From NCBI RefSeq assembly GCF_001522585.2, contig NZ_CP013372.1, positions 558,001 to 622,000 of the forward strand: 64,000 nucleotides of DNA, in the 5' to 3' direction. A program made the translations under genes and the position numbers. The notes under the pieces are model-generated. The model ran no database searches, had not been told where the DNA came from, and was given only the letters and a program-made list of their open reading frames with translations. Shown piece by piece: positions 6,903 to 15,371 of this stretch (its first letter is position 1; each line of letters opens with the position of its first letter). The DNA comes from Burkholderia sp. NRF60-BP8. GTDB taxonomy: Bacteria; Pseudomonadota; Gammaproteobacteria; Burkholderiales; Burkholderiaceae.

Positions 6903-7358
6903 TCATCCCAGCAACGCCTTTCCGATCGCCTTGGTCGGTTCGGAGCGCAGCACCAGCGAAGTCGTGACCGCGCCGAAGCGGGCAATCGCGTCGATGAGGG
7001 TTTCGAGTTGGCCCGGTGTCGGCACCAGCACCTTCAGCAGAAAGCAGTCGTCGCCGGTCATGCGGTGGACTTCGATGACGTGCGGCATCTCGGCGAACGT
7101 GCGCAGCGCCGGCTTGATGTGTTCGTGAGTCGTTTTGAGCCGGATGATGGCCGTCATGCCCAACCCCAGCGCCGCCGGATCGATCCGTGCGCCGTAGCCG
7201 GCGATGATGCCGCGTTCTTCCAGCCGCTTGACGCGCTCCGAGGTCGCGGGCTGCGACAGCCCGATGCGCCTGCCCACTTCCGATAGCGGCGTTCGCGCGT
7301 TCTCCTGCAGCGCTTCGAGGATCGCAAGATCCAGGCGATCCAGTGCTTCGTCCGGCAT
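6903..7358 (-). CDS. Lrp/AsnC family transcriptional regulator
   Basis: A 151-residue regulator. The ATG at 7358 is chosen because GGAGGA lies five bases upstream; an in-frame ATG further up lacks this. The N-terminal helix-turn-helix reads LDRLDLAILEALQENARTPL, EVGRRIGLSQPATSERVKRLEERGII; the C-terminal RAM ligand domain (about 65-150) has VIEVHRMTGDDCFLLKVLVP. The length and layout are standard for the family, which responds to amino acids. Nearby possible targets are the peptide/M29 operon downstream on the same strand and the hydrolase gene upstream on the opposite strand. Confidence 0.92.
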   Translation of the reverse strand: MPDEALDRLDLAILEALQENARTPLSEVGRRIGLSQPATSERVKRLEERGIIAGYGARIDPAALGLGMTAIIRLKTTHEHIKPALRTFAEMPHVIEVHRMTGDDCFLLKVLVPTPGQLETLIDAIARFGAVTTSLVLRSEPTKAIGKALLG

Positions 7359-7473
7359 GACGGTCCTCCGGTACCGTTGATTCATCGGCATTTTGTCTCA
7401 ATAACCGATGACTTGCCATTCCGTGCCGGCCGGCGCGTGGTCACACTCGGGCTTTTCGTTGACGGAGAGCGTG

Positions 7474-8019
7474 ATGGATCAGGCGATCGTGATCGTGCCG
7501 GGTATCGGCAATTCGGGACCGGATCATTGGCAGAGTCATTGGGAGACGATGTTTCCCGGCGCCGCGCGGATCGCGCCGGCTTCGTGGGATGCGCCCGACC
7601 TGGCCGACTGGACAGCGGCGCTGGACGCGGCCGTGGCGAGCGCGGCGACGCCCCCGCTCGTGATCGGTCATTCGCTGGGCTGCTTGTTGTTCGCGCATTG
7701 GCATGCGGTGTCGGCGCGCGCGGTGCGCGGCGCGTTTCTCGTGGCCGTGCCCGATCCGGCAGGGCCGCGCTTTCCGGTTGCCGCCGCCGCGTTTGCGAAC
7801 CTGCCGAGCGGTCGGTTCGGACGCGCGCCGGTGCTGGCGATCGCGAGCACGGACGATCCGTACGATCCGTCGGGGCGCGCGCTGGAATGGGTCGCAGAAC
7901 GGGGCGCGACGCCGCTTCTGCTTGGCGCACGCGGCCATCTGAACGCGGCGTCGGGGTTGGGCGGATGGCCCGAAGGGCGCGCGCTGCTCGCGGCGTTCGT
8001 GGCCGGACTCGGGCGATAG
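7474..8019 (+). CDS. RBBP9/YdeN family serine hydrolase
   Basis: A 181-residue single-domain alpha/beta hydrolase. It starts MDQAIVIVPGIGNSGPDHWQSHWE, a diagnostic YdeN/RBBP9 opening, with the nucleophile Ser in GHSLGC, the acid in STDDPYDP and the catalytic His in GARGHLN. The ATG at 7474 follows GGAGAG by four bases; a GTG one codon earlier is also possible. The physiological substrate is unknown. It is divergent from the Lrp gene (115-base gap), so the Lrp protein may regulate it. Confidence 0.9.
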   Translation: MDQAIVIVPGIGNSGPDHWQSHWETMFPGAARIAPASWDAPDLADWTAALDAAVASAATPPLVIGHSLGCLLFAHWHAVSARAVRGAFLVAVPDPAGPRFPVAAAAFANLPSGRFGRAPVLAIASTDDPYDPSGRALEWVAERGATPLLLGARGHLNAASGLGGWPEGRALLAAFVAGLGR

Positions 8020-8141
8020 TGCGTGCCAGCGCCGGCTGGCGGGTTTTTGCCGGCAGCGCGCGCCGGTTTCACGGCGGCTCAAGTATGATCGACCGACGGC
8101 GGCGAAAGCCCCGGAATCGAACAACGATGGAGACACTCCCG

Positions 8142-9392
8142 ATGCGCGCAGTGCCGCAACCGGAGCGTGCCGGCCGCTCGCGGCCGGACGCCGGCGCAAC
8201 CGATCCCGGCCGTATGGCCGCGTGGCGGCTCGCAATCCGTCTGTCGCTCGGCAGCGCGATCGCGCTCGGCCTCGCACGCTTTTCGTATGCGCTGCTGCTG
8301 CCGCCGATGAAGGCCGATCTCGGCTGGACGTTCGCGCAGGCCGGCGCGCTGAACACGGCGAACGCGGCCGGCTACCTGATCGGTGCGCTTGCCTTTCCGC
8401 TGCTGTCGCGGCGCTGGCGCGCGGGCACGCTGCTCGCGGCCGGCTGCGCGCTGACCGCCGTACTGATGGCCGCGAGCGGGCTCACGTCGGACATGCACGC
8501 GCTGCTCGCGCAGCGGCTGGCGACGGGTATCGGCAGCGCGTCGATCTTCATCAGCGGCGGCGTGCTGGCCGCGCGGCTCGCGTCCGCCGCGCCGCGCGAC
8601 GCAGGGCTGCTGCTCGGCCTCTATTACGGCGGCACCGGATGGGGCATCGTCGCGTCGTCGCTGCTCGTGCCGGCGACGCTCGTGCATCGCGTACACGGCT
8701 GGCAGCCGGCATGGTTCGCACTCGCGGTCGCGTGCGTGCTGTTCTCGGCGGTGGCCGTGTCGGCTGCGCGTCGCATCGAGCGCGTGCACGCGGCGCCGGT
8801 CGCACCGGCCGACGGCGCGAAACCGGCAGCGACCGCGAGCCCCGCCCGCTTCGCACTCGCGCTGGCCGGCTACGGCCTGTTCGGCGTCGGCTATATCGGC
8901 TACATGACGTTCATCGTCGCGCTGCTGCGCGGCGCGGGGATGAGCGGCACGGTCGTCGCCGCGTTCTACGTGATGCTCGGCGTCGCGACCGTCGTGTCGG
9001 CGCGGCTGTGGTCGGGGCTGCTCGACCGGATGCGCGGCGGCCAGGCGCTCGCCGTGCTCAACGCGCTGCTCGGCGTCGCGACGCTGATGCCCGCGCTGTT
9101 CGTGCATCCGGCTGCCGCGTTCGCGTCGGGCTTGCTGTTCGGCGCGACGTTCCTGTCGGCGGTTGCCTCCACGACGGCCTTCGTGCGGCACAACCTGCCG
9201 CCCGACGGCTGGGCGAAGGGCATCAGCGCATTCACGACGGTCTTCGCGTTCGGGCAGATCGCGGGGCCGGTCGCGATCGGCTGGGTGTCGGACAGTGCGG
9301 GGCTCGCGCGCGGGCTCGTGTATTCCGCGCTGACGCTGTTCGCGGGCGCTGCACTGGCGGCCGGGCAGCGCGCGCTGCGGGCGTCCGCGTAG
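8142..9392 (+). CDS. MFS transporter, YbfB/YjiJ family
   Basis: A 416-residue inner-membrane transporter with about twelve hydrophobic segments. The signature of the YbfB/YjiJ family is visible near the front: LGSAIALGLARFSYALLLPP then GWTFAQAGALNTANAAGYL. The ATG at 8142 is chosen because GGAGA sits seven bases upstream; an in-frame ATG at 8127 is possible but has no good ribosome-binding site. The N-terminus before the first helix is about 25 residues and charged. Substrate unknown. It follows the small hydrolase by 122 bases and may be cotranscribed. Confidence 0.88.
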   Translation: MRAVPQPERAGRSRPDAGATDPGRMAAWRLAIRLSLGSAIALGLARFSYALLLPPMKADLGWTFAQAGALNTANAAGYLIGALAFPLLSRRWRAGTLLAAGCALTAVLMAASGLTSDMHALLAQRLATGIGSASIFISGGVLAARLASAAPRDAGLLLGLYYGGTGWGIVASSLLVPATLVHRVHGWQPAWFALAVACVLFSAVAVSAARRIERVHAAPVAPADGAKPAATASPARFALALAGYGLFGVGYIGYMTFIVALLRGAGMSGTVVAAFYVMLGVATVVSARLWSGLLDRMRGGQALAVLNALLGVATLMPALFVHPAAAFASGLLFGATFLSAVASTTAFVRHNLPPDGWAKGISAFTTVFAFGQIAGPVAIGWVSDSAGLARGLVYSALTLFAGAALAAGQRALRASA

Positions 9393-9431
9393 TCCGCTCG
9401 AACGCGCATGCCGCGCCGCGTGCCGGCATCG

Positions 9432-9977
9432 TTACCGCACGCAAGCGGTGCGCGATACGCGATGAAACGCGCGGCTGAAGTAGATGAGGCTGTCGCCGTC
9501 GTCGCGCACGCGGATCGACGTCGCCTCGATGAACATCACCGAATGCGAGCCGACTTCCTTCATCTCCGCGATCGTGCCCTGCAGGCTCGCGAGCGCATCG
9601 CGCAGCACCGGCACGTCCCGTTCGCCGCGATCCCACACGGGTAGCTCGAAGCGCTGTTCCATCGGCAGGTCGGTGAGCCCCGCGAAGTGTCGCGCGAGCA
9701 GCTCGTGCTCGGCCGGCAGCACGTTGATGCAGACCTGACGGTTGCGCTCGAAGGTCGCATGCATCGCACTCGACCGGTTCAGGCACACGAGCAGCGTCGG
9801 CGGCGCATCGGTGACGGAGCACACGGCGCTCGCGGTGATCCCGCAGCGGCCGTGCGGCCCCGCGGTGGTGATCACGTTGACGGCCGCGCCGAGGTGGGCC
9901 ATCGCCTGGCGGAAGGCCTTCTGCGCGTCGGTCGGTTCGACGCGCGCCGGGCGCGGGATATCGGTCGTGGAAGACAT
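9432..9977 (-). CDS. iacG: Flavin reductase, likely IacG
   Basis: A 181-residue FMN-binding split-barrel reductase of the HpaC type: FRQAMAHLGAAVNVITTAGPHGRCGITASAVCSVTDAPPTLLVCLN, and later VCINVLPAEHE and HSVMFIEA. Such enzymes supply reduced flavin to a partner monooxygenase; here the partner is inferred to be IacA at 13947-15140. AGGAGCG precedes the ATG. It is divergent from the FixJ-type regulator gene and separated from the iacA-E operon only by that gene. The symbol is assigned from family plus the surrounding iac gene set. Confidence 0.85.
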   Translation of the reverse strand: MSSTTDIPRPARVEPTDAQKAFRQAMAHLGAAVNVITTAGPHGRCGITASAVCSVTDAPPTLLVCLNRSSAMHATFERNRQVCINVLPAEHELLARHFAGLTDLPMEQRFELPVWDRGERDVPVLRDALASLQGTIAEMKEVGSHSVMFIEATSIRVRDDGDSLIYFSRAFHRVSRTACVR

Positions 9978-10333
9978 GGGCGCTCCTGAGTGGACGAAAG
10001 CGGCGAGCGGCGCAGCGCGGCGAGCGCAGCGACGGATCGCCGACGATGACCCAAGCGTACGTCGCGAAAATGCGGTCGACCATTCGCACGATTGACGATC
10101 GGGATGGCGTTCCTGCCAACGCGTCTAAAGGTTCTACCTAGCTGCGCGTCGCCGCGCGCGAAAAAAACCGCGATGGCGCGTTCGTGCGGCACGTGCAGGG
10201 GTTTTCAGCGGGTTTTCGGCTCGTTATGATGTGCCGCACATCCCCCACGCGAACGACGCGCACGACACGCCGGCCACCGGCCTTCCGTGCGGCGCGTGCG
10301 ATACCGATGCCGATATTCAGCGAGACCCCCGCG
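9978..10333. promoter_or_regulatory. Divergent promoter region of iacG and the FixJ-type regulator
   Basis: A 356-base gap with no gene. The notable element is an imperfect palindrome at 10125-10141, CTAAAGGTTCTACCTAG, with CTA/TAG outer and GGT/ACC inner symmetry. It lies about 150 bases from the iacG start and 190 from the regulator start. A related CTAAAG-containing sequence is in the iacA/kinase intergenic region at 15278-15293. It is a candidate binding site for the response regulator. Confidence 0.35.
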
Positions 10334-10966
10334 ATGACGTCACCCGCACCGATCGTATACATCGTCGACGACGACGGCGGCATGCGGACGTCGCTCGCGT
10401 GGTTGCTCGAATCGGTCGGCATCGCGTCCGAGGGCTTCGCGAACGCCGCCGACTTTCTCGCACGCTTCGACGTGAATCTGCCCGCCTGCCTCGTGCTCGA
10501 CGTGCGCATGCCCGAGAAAAGCGGCTTCGACGTGCAGGCCGAATTAAATGCGCGCGGCGCGACGCTGCCGGTGATCTTCGTCAGCGGGCACGGCGACATT
10601 CCGATGTCGGTGCGCGCGCTGCAGAACGGGGCGATCGATTTCGTCGAGAAGCCGTACAACTCGCAGCAGATGCTCGAGCGCGTGCAGCGTGCGCTGCGGC
10701 TCGCGCAGCAGCGGCACGCGGTGAGCCAGCGCCACCGCGAGCTGCGTCAGCGGCTCGATGCGTTGACCGCGCGCGAGAAGGAAGTGCTGCGCGGCGTCGT
10801 GGACGGCAAGGGCAGCAAGCAGATCGCCTCGGATCTGTCGATCAGTGTGAAGACCGTCGACGTGCATCGCGCGAGCATCAAGGAGAAGCTCGGCGCGACG
10901 TCGATCGCCGCGCTGGTGCGCGACGTGATGGTCGTGTGGGGCGACGACGCGGAATCGTCGCGATGA
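10334..10966 (+). CDS. FixJ/StyR-type response regulator of the iac locus
   Basis: A 210-residue response regulator. The receiver domain has VDDDGG near the front, D56 in CLVLDVRMPEKSGFD and K106 in IDFVEKPYNSQQM; the C-terminal LuxR-type helix-turn-helix reads LTAREKEVLRGVVDGKGSKQIASDL with SVKTVDVHRASIKEKLG. The KPY and DIPMSVRA motifs are typical of the FixJ/TodT/StyR group, which control aromatic catabolism. The likely partner is the soluble PAS kinase at 15372-16850 on the other side of the iacA operon. Longer in-frame starts exist but the ATG at 10334 opens the conserved domain. Confidence 0.9.
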   Translation: MTSPAPIVYIVDDDGGMRTSLAWLLESVGIASEGFANAADFLARFDVNLPACLVLDVRMPEKSGFDVQAELNARGATLPVIFVSGHGDIPMSVRALQNGAIDFVEKPYNSQQMLERVQRALRLAQQRHAVSQRHRELRQRLDALTAREKEVLRGVVDGKGSKQIASDLSISVKTVDVHRASIKEKLGATSIAALVRDVMVVWGDDAESSR

Positions 10967-10978
10967 GGTTCGGCGCGT

Positions 10979-11722
10979 TCAGCGCATGTACAGCCCGCCG
11001 TTGATGTCCCAGCATGCGCCGTTCGCGAAATGCGCGTCGCCCGACGCGAGCAGCACGGCGGCATCCGCGACGAAACCGGCCGACCCGAGCTTGCCGCCCG
11101 GCAGGCTCGCGAGCACCTGGCGCAGTTTGTCGGGCGCGACGCTTTCGTACACGATCGGCAGATCGAGCGGCCCCGGCGAGATCGCGTTGACGGTGACGCC
11201 GTGCGCGGCGAGATCGCGTGCGAACACCTTGGTCAGCGTCAGCGTGCCGCCTTTCGCGGCCGCATAGTGCGCGCCCGTCGCCGAGCCGCCGTTCTGCCCG
11301 GCGAGCGACGCGATGTTGACGATGCGGCCCGCGCCGCGCTGCGCGAAGTACTGGCCGAACACCTGGCAGCCGAACAGCACGCTGCGCAGGTTCACGTCGA
11401 TCACCTGGTCGAACTGTTCGGCGGTGATTTCCATCGCCGGCACGACCTTCGATGCGCCCGCGTTGTTGACGAGCACGTCGACCATGCCCCAGCGCGCGAC
11501 GAGCGCATCGCGCGCCGCTTCGAAATCGCGTTTCGACGTGACGTCGAGCGGCCACGCGATCGCGCGTTCGCCGCTCGGATCGAGTTCGCGCGCATGCGCG
11601 TGAATGGCGTCGGCGGCGATGTCGGCCAGCGCGACGCGATAGCCGGCCGCATGAAAGCGTTCGGCGATGACGGCGCCGAGCCCGCGCGCGGCGCCGGTGA
11701 CGAGGACGACTCGGTGTGACAT
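10979..11722 (-). CDS. iacE: SDR family oxidoreductase, likely IacE
   Basis: A 247-residue classical short-chain dehydrogenase: cofactor motif VLVTGAARGLGAVIAERF (TGxxxGxG), acidic residue after beta-2 (VALADIAA) pointing to NAD, NNAG as VLVNNAGAS, catalytic Ser in IVNIASLAG, and Tyr-x-x-x-Lys as HYAAAKGG. It is the last gene of the leftward iacA-B-I-H-E series. In characterised iac systems IacE works on an early oxindole-type intermediate of indole-3-acetate; that assignment is from synteny and family. Confidence 0.88.
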   Translation of the reverse strand: MSHRVVLVTGAARGLGAVIAERFHAAGYRVALADIAADAIHAHARELDPSGERAIAWPLDVTSKRDFEAARDALVARWGMVDVLVNNAGASKVVPAMEITAEQFDQVIDVNLRSVLFGCQVFGQYFAQRGAGRIVNIASLAGQNGGSATGAHYAAAKGGTLTLTKVFARDLAAHGVTVNAISPGPLDLPIVYESVAPDKLRQVLASLPGGKLGSAGFVADAAVLLASGDAHFANGACWDINGGLYMR

Positions 11723-11780
11723 GGTGTGGGTCCTGTGGTTCGAGGGCGCACGCCGGCGAAAGCGGCGCCCGTATCGTGGT

Positions 11781-12905
11781 TCATGCGGCCAGTGCCGCTT
11801 CGAAGTGTGCCGCGATCGCGCAGACCCGTTCGTCCGCGCCCTTGCGTCCGACGATCTGCAAGCCGGCCTTCAACGGCGAACCGGCGAGCGGCAGCGGCAG
11901 GCTGAGCGCCGGATGGCCGCTGAGGTTGAACGGCCGGATCAGCGACGACATCGCGATGACCGATACGCCGTCGCGCGCCTGCTGCAGCGTGATCGGCAAC
12001 GCGGGCAGCGTCGGCAGCACCAGCACGTCCGCCTGTTCGAGCGCGGCATCGGCCTGCGCGGTGAAGCGTGCGCGCACGGCTTCGGCTTCCGCGAGCGCGG
12101 CCGGTGTCGTCGTCGCGGCCGTGCGCAGTCGCGCGTCGAGATCGGCGCCGAGCCGGCCCGTTTCGACCAGATGGCCGAACGCGCGCGACGTTTCCGCGTT
12201 GATCACGGTGAGTCCCGCCGCGAACGCGGCCGGCATTTCATCGAGCACGATCGTGTGCGAACGCAGGCCCGATACGCGAACGGCCGCGTCGAGCGCGGCG
12301 GTGATCGCCGGATCGGCTTCGACGGCGACTTGCGCGACCGTGCAGCCGGCTGCACATGCCGCTGCCTGCGCACGGTCGAAGTCGGGCGCGATCGCGGCCA
12401 TCGCCGCGACGAGCGTGCGGATCTCGCGGGCGAACGGCCCGACGCAATCGAGCGTCGTGTCGGCGGGCGCGACGCCGCGCCGCGACACGCGGCCGAACGT
12501 CGGTTTCAGCCCGGCCACGCCGCAGCACGCGGCCGGCCCGCGAATCGAGCCGCCGGTGTCGGTGCCGAGCGCCGCGTCGACGTCGCCGAGCCCGACGAGC
12601 GATGCGGAGCCGCTCGACGAGCCGCCCGGAATGCGCGTGGCGTCCTGCGGATTGACGGGCGTGCCCGTGTAGTCGTTGATGCCGGTCATGCCGAATGCGA
12701 GTTCGTGCATGTTCGCCTTGCCAGCGATCTGCCAGCCGGCGTCGAGCAGCAGGCGGACCACGTCCGCGTGTCGTCCGGCCGGCGGCGCGTCGGCGAGCGC
12801 GCGGCTCGCCGCGCGGGTCGGATGGCCGGCGATGTCGATCGTGTCCTTGATCGCGATCGTCGGGCCGGGGCCGCCGAGCGTGAAAGTGTCGATGAAGCCT
12901 GTCAT
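11781..12905 (-). CDS. iacH: Amidase-signature protein, likely IacH
   Basis: A 374-residue amidase-signature enzyme. The catalytic Lys is in TIAIKDTID, the Gly-Ser-rich signature is IPGGSSSGSASLVG, and the nucleophile region is GTDTGGSIRGPAACCGVAGLKPTFGR, giving the Ser-cisSer-Lys triad. It is shorter than typical 450-residue amidases, which is usual for the IacH group. In the iac pathway an amidase-like protein is thought to act on a ring-opened or oxindole intermediate. It lies 32 bases downstream of iacI and 58 upstream of iacE. Confidence 0.88.
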   Translation of the reverse strand: MTGFIDTFTLGGPGPTIAIKDTIDIAGHPTRAASRALADAPPAGRHADVVRLLLDAGWQIAGKANMHELAFGMTGINDYTGTPVNPQDATRIPGGSSSGSASLVGLGDVDAALGTDTGGSIRGPAACCGVAGLKPTFGRVSRRGVAPADTTLDCVGPFAREIRTLVAAMAAIAPDFDRAQAAACAAGCTVAQVAVEADPAITAALDAAVRVSGLRSHTIVLDEMPAAFAAGLTVINAETSRAFGHLVETGRLGADLDARLRTAATTTPAALAEAEAVRARFTAQADAALEQADVLVLPTLPALPITLQQARDGVSVIAMSSLIRPFNLSGHPALSLPLPLAGSPLKAGLQIVGRKGADERVCAIAAHFEAALAA

Positions 12906-12936
12906 GGTCGGTATCGTGCGAAAGCAGCGGGAAACA

Positions 12937-13458
12937 TCAGGACCGTGGCGCGGCGGCGAGCGGCCACGGGCCGTCGAGCACGCGTTCGGTGCGGAAATGG
13001 CGGATCAGCCAGGCGGCGCCGTCGGCGGCCGGCGCGAAATCGACGGTCAGCCGCGCGGCGATCAGTTCGGCCGAGCCGTCCGCATAGCGCGACGCCTGCA
13101 GCATGATCCAGCGGCCGCGCGCGCTTGCGTGGCCGGCGCCGATTTCGATCGACTCCGACGTCAGGAAGTGCAGGTTCGCCGCGAAATGCGGATCGGGCGG
13201 CAGATAGCGGCCGAGCATCGCGACGATCGCGGTGGGGCCTTCGACGCGGCCGAACTTCCGCGCGTACTGCGTGCCGACGCCTTCCCACACGGCGTCGGCC
13301 GTGAACAGCTCGGCCAGCGACGGGCCGGCGCCGGCCTCTTCGGGCACGTCGCACAGCGCCATGTAGCGCGTGAGCGTCGCACGCACCGCGCGCTCGGCGT
13401 CGAGCGCCGCGACGCGCCGTGCGAGCGCGTCGATCGCGGCAGGTGACGGATCGGTCAT
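12937..13458 (-). CDS. iacI: NTF2/SnoaL-like protein, likely IacI
   Basis: A 173-residue protein with a cone-shaped SnoaL/NTF2-like fold predicted from its layout: RATLTRYMALCDVP near the front, LAELFTADAVWEGVG (LF-x-D-x-VWEG) and FLTSESIEIGAGHASARGRWIMLQASRY, then HFRTERVLDGPW at the end. The ATG at 13458 is used; the open frame extends upstream through iacB and is not coding there. Members of the superfamily include ring-hydroxylating dioxygenase beta subunits and isomerases. Its role in indole-acetate breakdown is not defined by the sequence. It is 8 bases from iacB, clearly cotranscribed. Confidence 0.8.
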   Translation of the reverse strand: MTDPSPAAIDALARRVAALDAERAVRATLTRYMALCDVPEEAGAGPSLAELFTADAVWEGVGTQYARKFGRVEGPTAIVAMLGRYLPPDPHFAANLHFLTSESIEIGAGHASARGRWIMLQASRYADGSAELIAARLTVDFAPAADGAAWLIRHFRTERVLDGPWPLAAAPRS

Positions 13459-13466
13459 TGCGCGCC

Positions 13467-13844
13467 TCACGCCGCGGGCTGCGCGGCCGGCGGCACGGTC
13501 AGCGCGCGGCCCACGCGTGCCTCGATCTTGCCGTAGCGCCACAGGTTGTATTCGCCGACGGGCGTCGTGCGGTACAGGTTGCACACGGCGACCGTCGTGT
13601 CGAAATCGGCGACGTCGGCCATGATGTAGAAGGTCCACGGCGCGCCGTCGGCCTGGCCGACCACGAGGCGGTCGTCGTCCATCACGCCGAGCACGCGCAC
13701 GCCGGGCATCGCTTCGACGGCCGCGAGCATCGCGCCGTACGCCTGCCACACTTCGCCGATCCGCTCGCGCGGCAGGTCGAAGAAATTCTGCGACACGCCG
13801 CAGCAGAACAGCACGCGCAGCGGCAGCGGATTCGAATCGGACAT
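13467..13844 (-). CDS. iacB: IacB-like protein of unknown function
   Basis: A 125-residue soluble protein beginning MSDSNPLPLRVLFCCGVSQNFF, with GVRVLGVMDDDRLVVGQADGAPWTFYIMADVADFD in the middle and TTPVGEYNLWRYGKIEARVGRAL near the end. It looks like a dimeric alpha-beta barrel-sized protein, but I cannot assign a fold with confidence. Position between iacA and iacI matches the small hypothetical gene iacB of described iac clusters. GGAGA precedes the start. Confidence 0.72.
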   Translation of the reverse strand: MSDSNPLPLRVLFCCGVSQNFFDLPRERIGEVWQAYGAMLAAVEAMPGVRVLGVMDDDRLVVGQADGAPWTFYIMADVADFDTTVAVCNLYRTTPVGEYNLWRYGKIEARVGRALTVPPAAQPAA

Positions 13845-13946
13845 ATCGGGTTCTCCAGAGGAATCGGTCGGGTGCTTGAACCGGCCGGCGACGGCGCGTC
13901 GGGTCCGGCTTCATGCGCATTCGTCAAAGGCGTCGGTCGATGCGGG

Positions 13947-15140
13947 TCACAGATAGCCGGGAAACGGCGTGACGCCGGTAAACACCGCGCCCGCGCCGTC
14001 GAAGTTGCCTTCGGCGAGGAACGCATGCTGCGTGACGACCATCGCATCGCGCAGCAGCCGCTGCAGCGGATGCGTGCGATAGATCGCCGCCGTGCCGCCG
14101 AGGCGGTACGCGCGCTCGACGACGCTCGCGCCTTCGCGGGCGATCTGCGTGGCCGCGAGCCGCAGCAGGCTGACCTGGTCGGGCGTCACCGGATTGCCGG
14201 CGAGGATCGATTGCCAGACCGAGTCGGTCGCGTCGTAGAAGAACGCGCGCGCCGAGCGCAGTTGCGCCTCGGCCTTCGCGAACTCGATGCGGAAATACGC
14301 GCGATCGGCGAGACGCGGCGCGCCGGTCGTCGTCTGGCGGCCGCCGGACATGCGGTTCACGACGTCGAGCGCCGCGCGCGCGAGGCCGAGATTGACGACG
14401 GCCAGCACCTGCGCCGCATACGCGACGGTCGGGTAGCGGTACAGCGGCTCGTCGACGGTCGGCTCGCCGCCGCGCACGAAGGTCCACGCTTCGGGCACGA
14501 AGCGGTCGTTCACGCGCAGGTCGTGGCTGCCGGTGCCCTGCATGCCGACCACGCTCCAGTTCTCGACGATCTCGACGTCGGCGGCGCGGAACACGGCCGT
14601 GCGCGGCTTGTTCGGTGCGGCGTCCTGCGCGCCCGGCACGGCGATGCCGACGCCGAGCCAGTCGGCGCCCTTGCAGCCGCTCGCGAATTTCCACGTGCCG
14701 TTCACGCGCCAGCCGCCCGGCGCGGCCAGCGCGGGCTGCACCGGGAACAGGCCGCCCGCGAACACCTGGTCGGGGCCGCTCGCGTACAGCTCGGCCTGGG
14801 TCGCGAGCGGCAGTGCGGCGAGGTAGACGTTCGCGGAGCCGAAGCTCGCGACCCACGCGGCCGAGCCGTCGGCGGTCGCGATCCGTTCGATCGTGTCGAG
14901 GAACGCGGTCGGCGCGAGCGCGTCGCCGCCGAAGCGGCGCGGCGTGCCCGCGCGATAGATGCCGGCCTGCTTGAACAGCGCGATGACGTCGCGCGGCACG
15001 TGCGACAGCCGGTCGAATTCCTCGCGGCGCGCGGCGACGGTTTCGATCACCGCATCGAGCGGCGACGACTGCCCGACCGCGGGACTGGCCGCAGGCGGCG
15101 AGGCCGGTGCGGATTCGATGGCGAGGGCGGCTTGCGGCAT
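13947..15140 (-). CDS. iacA: Acyl-CoA-dehydrogenase-like flavin monooxygenase, likely IacA
   Basis: A 397-residue acyl-CoA-dehydrogenase-fold protein of the group that contains two-component flavin monooxygenases (HsaA, DszC). Visible are IARDVIALFKQAGIYRAGTPRRFGGD near the front, SAAWVASFGSANVYLAALPL, GGLFPVQPALAAPGGWRVNGTWKFASGCKGADW in the barrel, and AYRLGGTAAIYRTHPLQRLLRDA at the C-terminus. The ATG at 15140 follows GGAGAC. With IacG supplying reduced flavin it would oxygenate indole-3-acetate, the first pathway step. It heads the leftward operon iacA-B-I-H-E and is divergent from the sensor kinase. Confidence 0.9.
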   Translation of the reverse strand: MPQAALAIESAPASPPAASPAVGQSSPLDAVIETVAARREEFDRLSHVPRDVIALFKQAGIYRAGTPRRFGGDALAPTAFLDTIERIATADGSAAWVASFGSANVYLAALPLATQAELYASGPDQVFAGGLFPVQPALAAPGGWRVNGTWKFASGCKGADWLGVGIAVPGAQDAAPNKPRTAVFRAADVEIVENWSVVGMQGTGSHDLRVNDRFVPEAWTFVRGGEPTVDEPLYRYPTVAYAAQVLAVVNLGLARAALDVVNRMSGGRQTTTGAPRLADRAYFRIEFAKAEAQLRSARAFFYDATDSVWQSILAGNPVTPDQVSLLRLAATQIAREGASVVERAYRLGGTAAIYRTHPLQRLLRDAMVVTQHAFLAEGNFDGAGAVFTGVTPFPGYL

Positions 15141-15371
15141 GAAAGTCTCCTGGGAGTGGGGCGATTTCGGGCATTCGCATGTGCGTTTCATATGCAAACA
15201 GACCCCAGTCTAGAAACGCCGAAAACACGCAGCAATTGGTGCGTTGGACCGCGCGACTGGTGATGCTCCGTGCCGGCCTAAAGAAATCTTCAGATGCGAT
15301 CGGCGCGCGCCGGTGCTATGTTGGGTTCCCGGCCGCGCGACGACGCCGCGCACCTTCCTCCGAATCCGATC
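15141..15371. promoter_or_regulatory. iacA / sensor kinase divergent promoter region
   Basis: A 231-base divergent intergenic region. It contains CTAAAGAAATCTTCAG at 15278-15293, an imperfect inverted repeat that shares CTAAAG and TCT with the palindrome at 10125-10141 in the other response-regulator-linked promoter region. It is about 140 bases upstream of iacA and 80 upstream of the kinase. A binding role for the FixJ-type regulator is inference. Confidence 0.3.

Noticed and set aside
6680..6967. Rightward 95-codon AT-rich frame between the peptide gene and the Lrp gene
   Set aside because: No ribosome-binding site, and its last third runs antisense to the Lrp gene; low GC makes chance frames likely. 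Left as part of the regulatory region.
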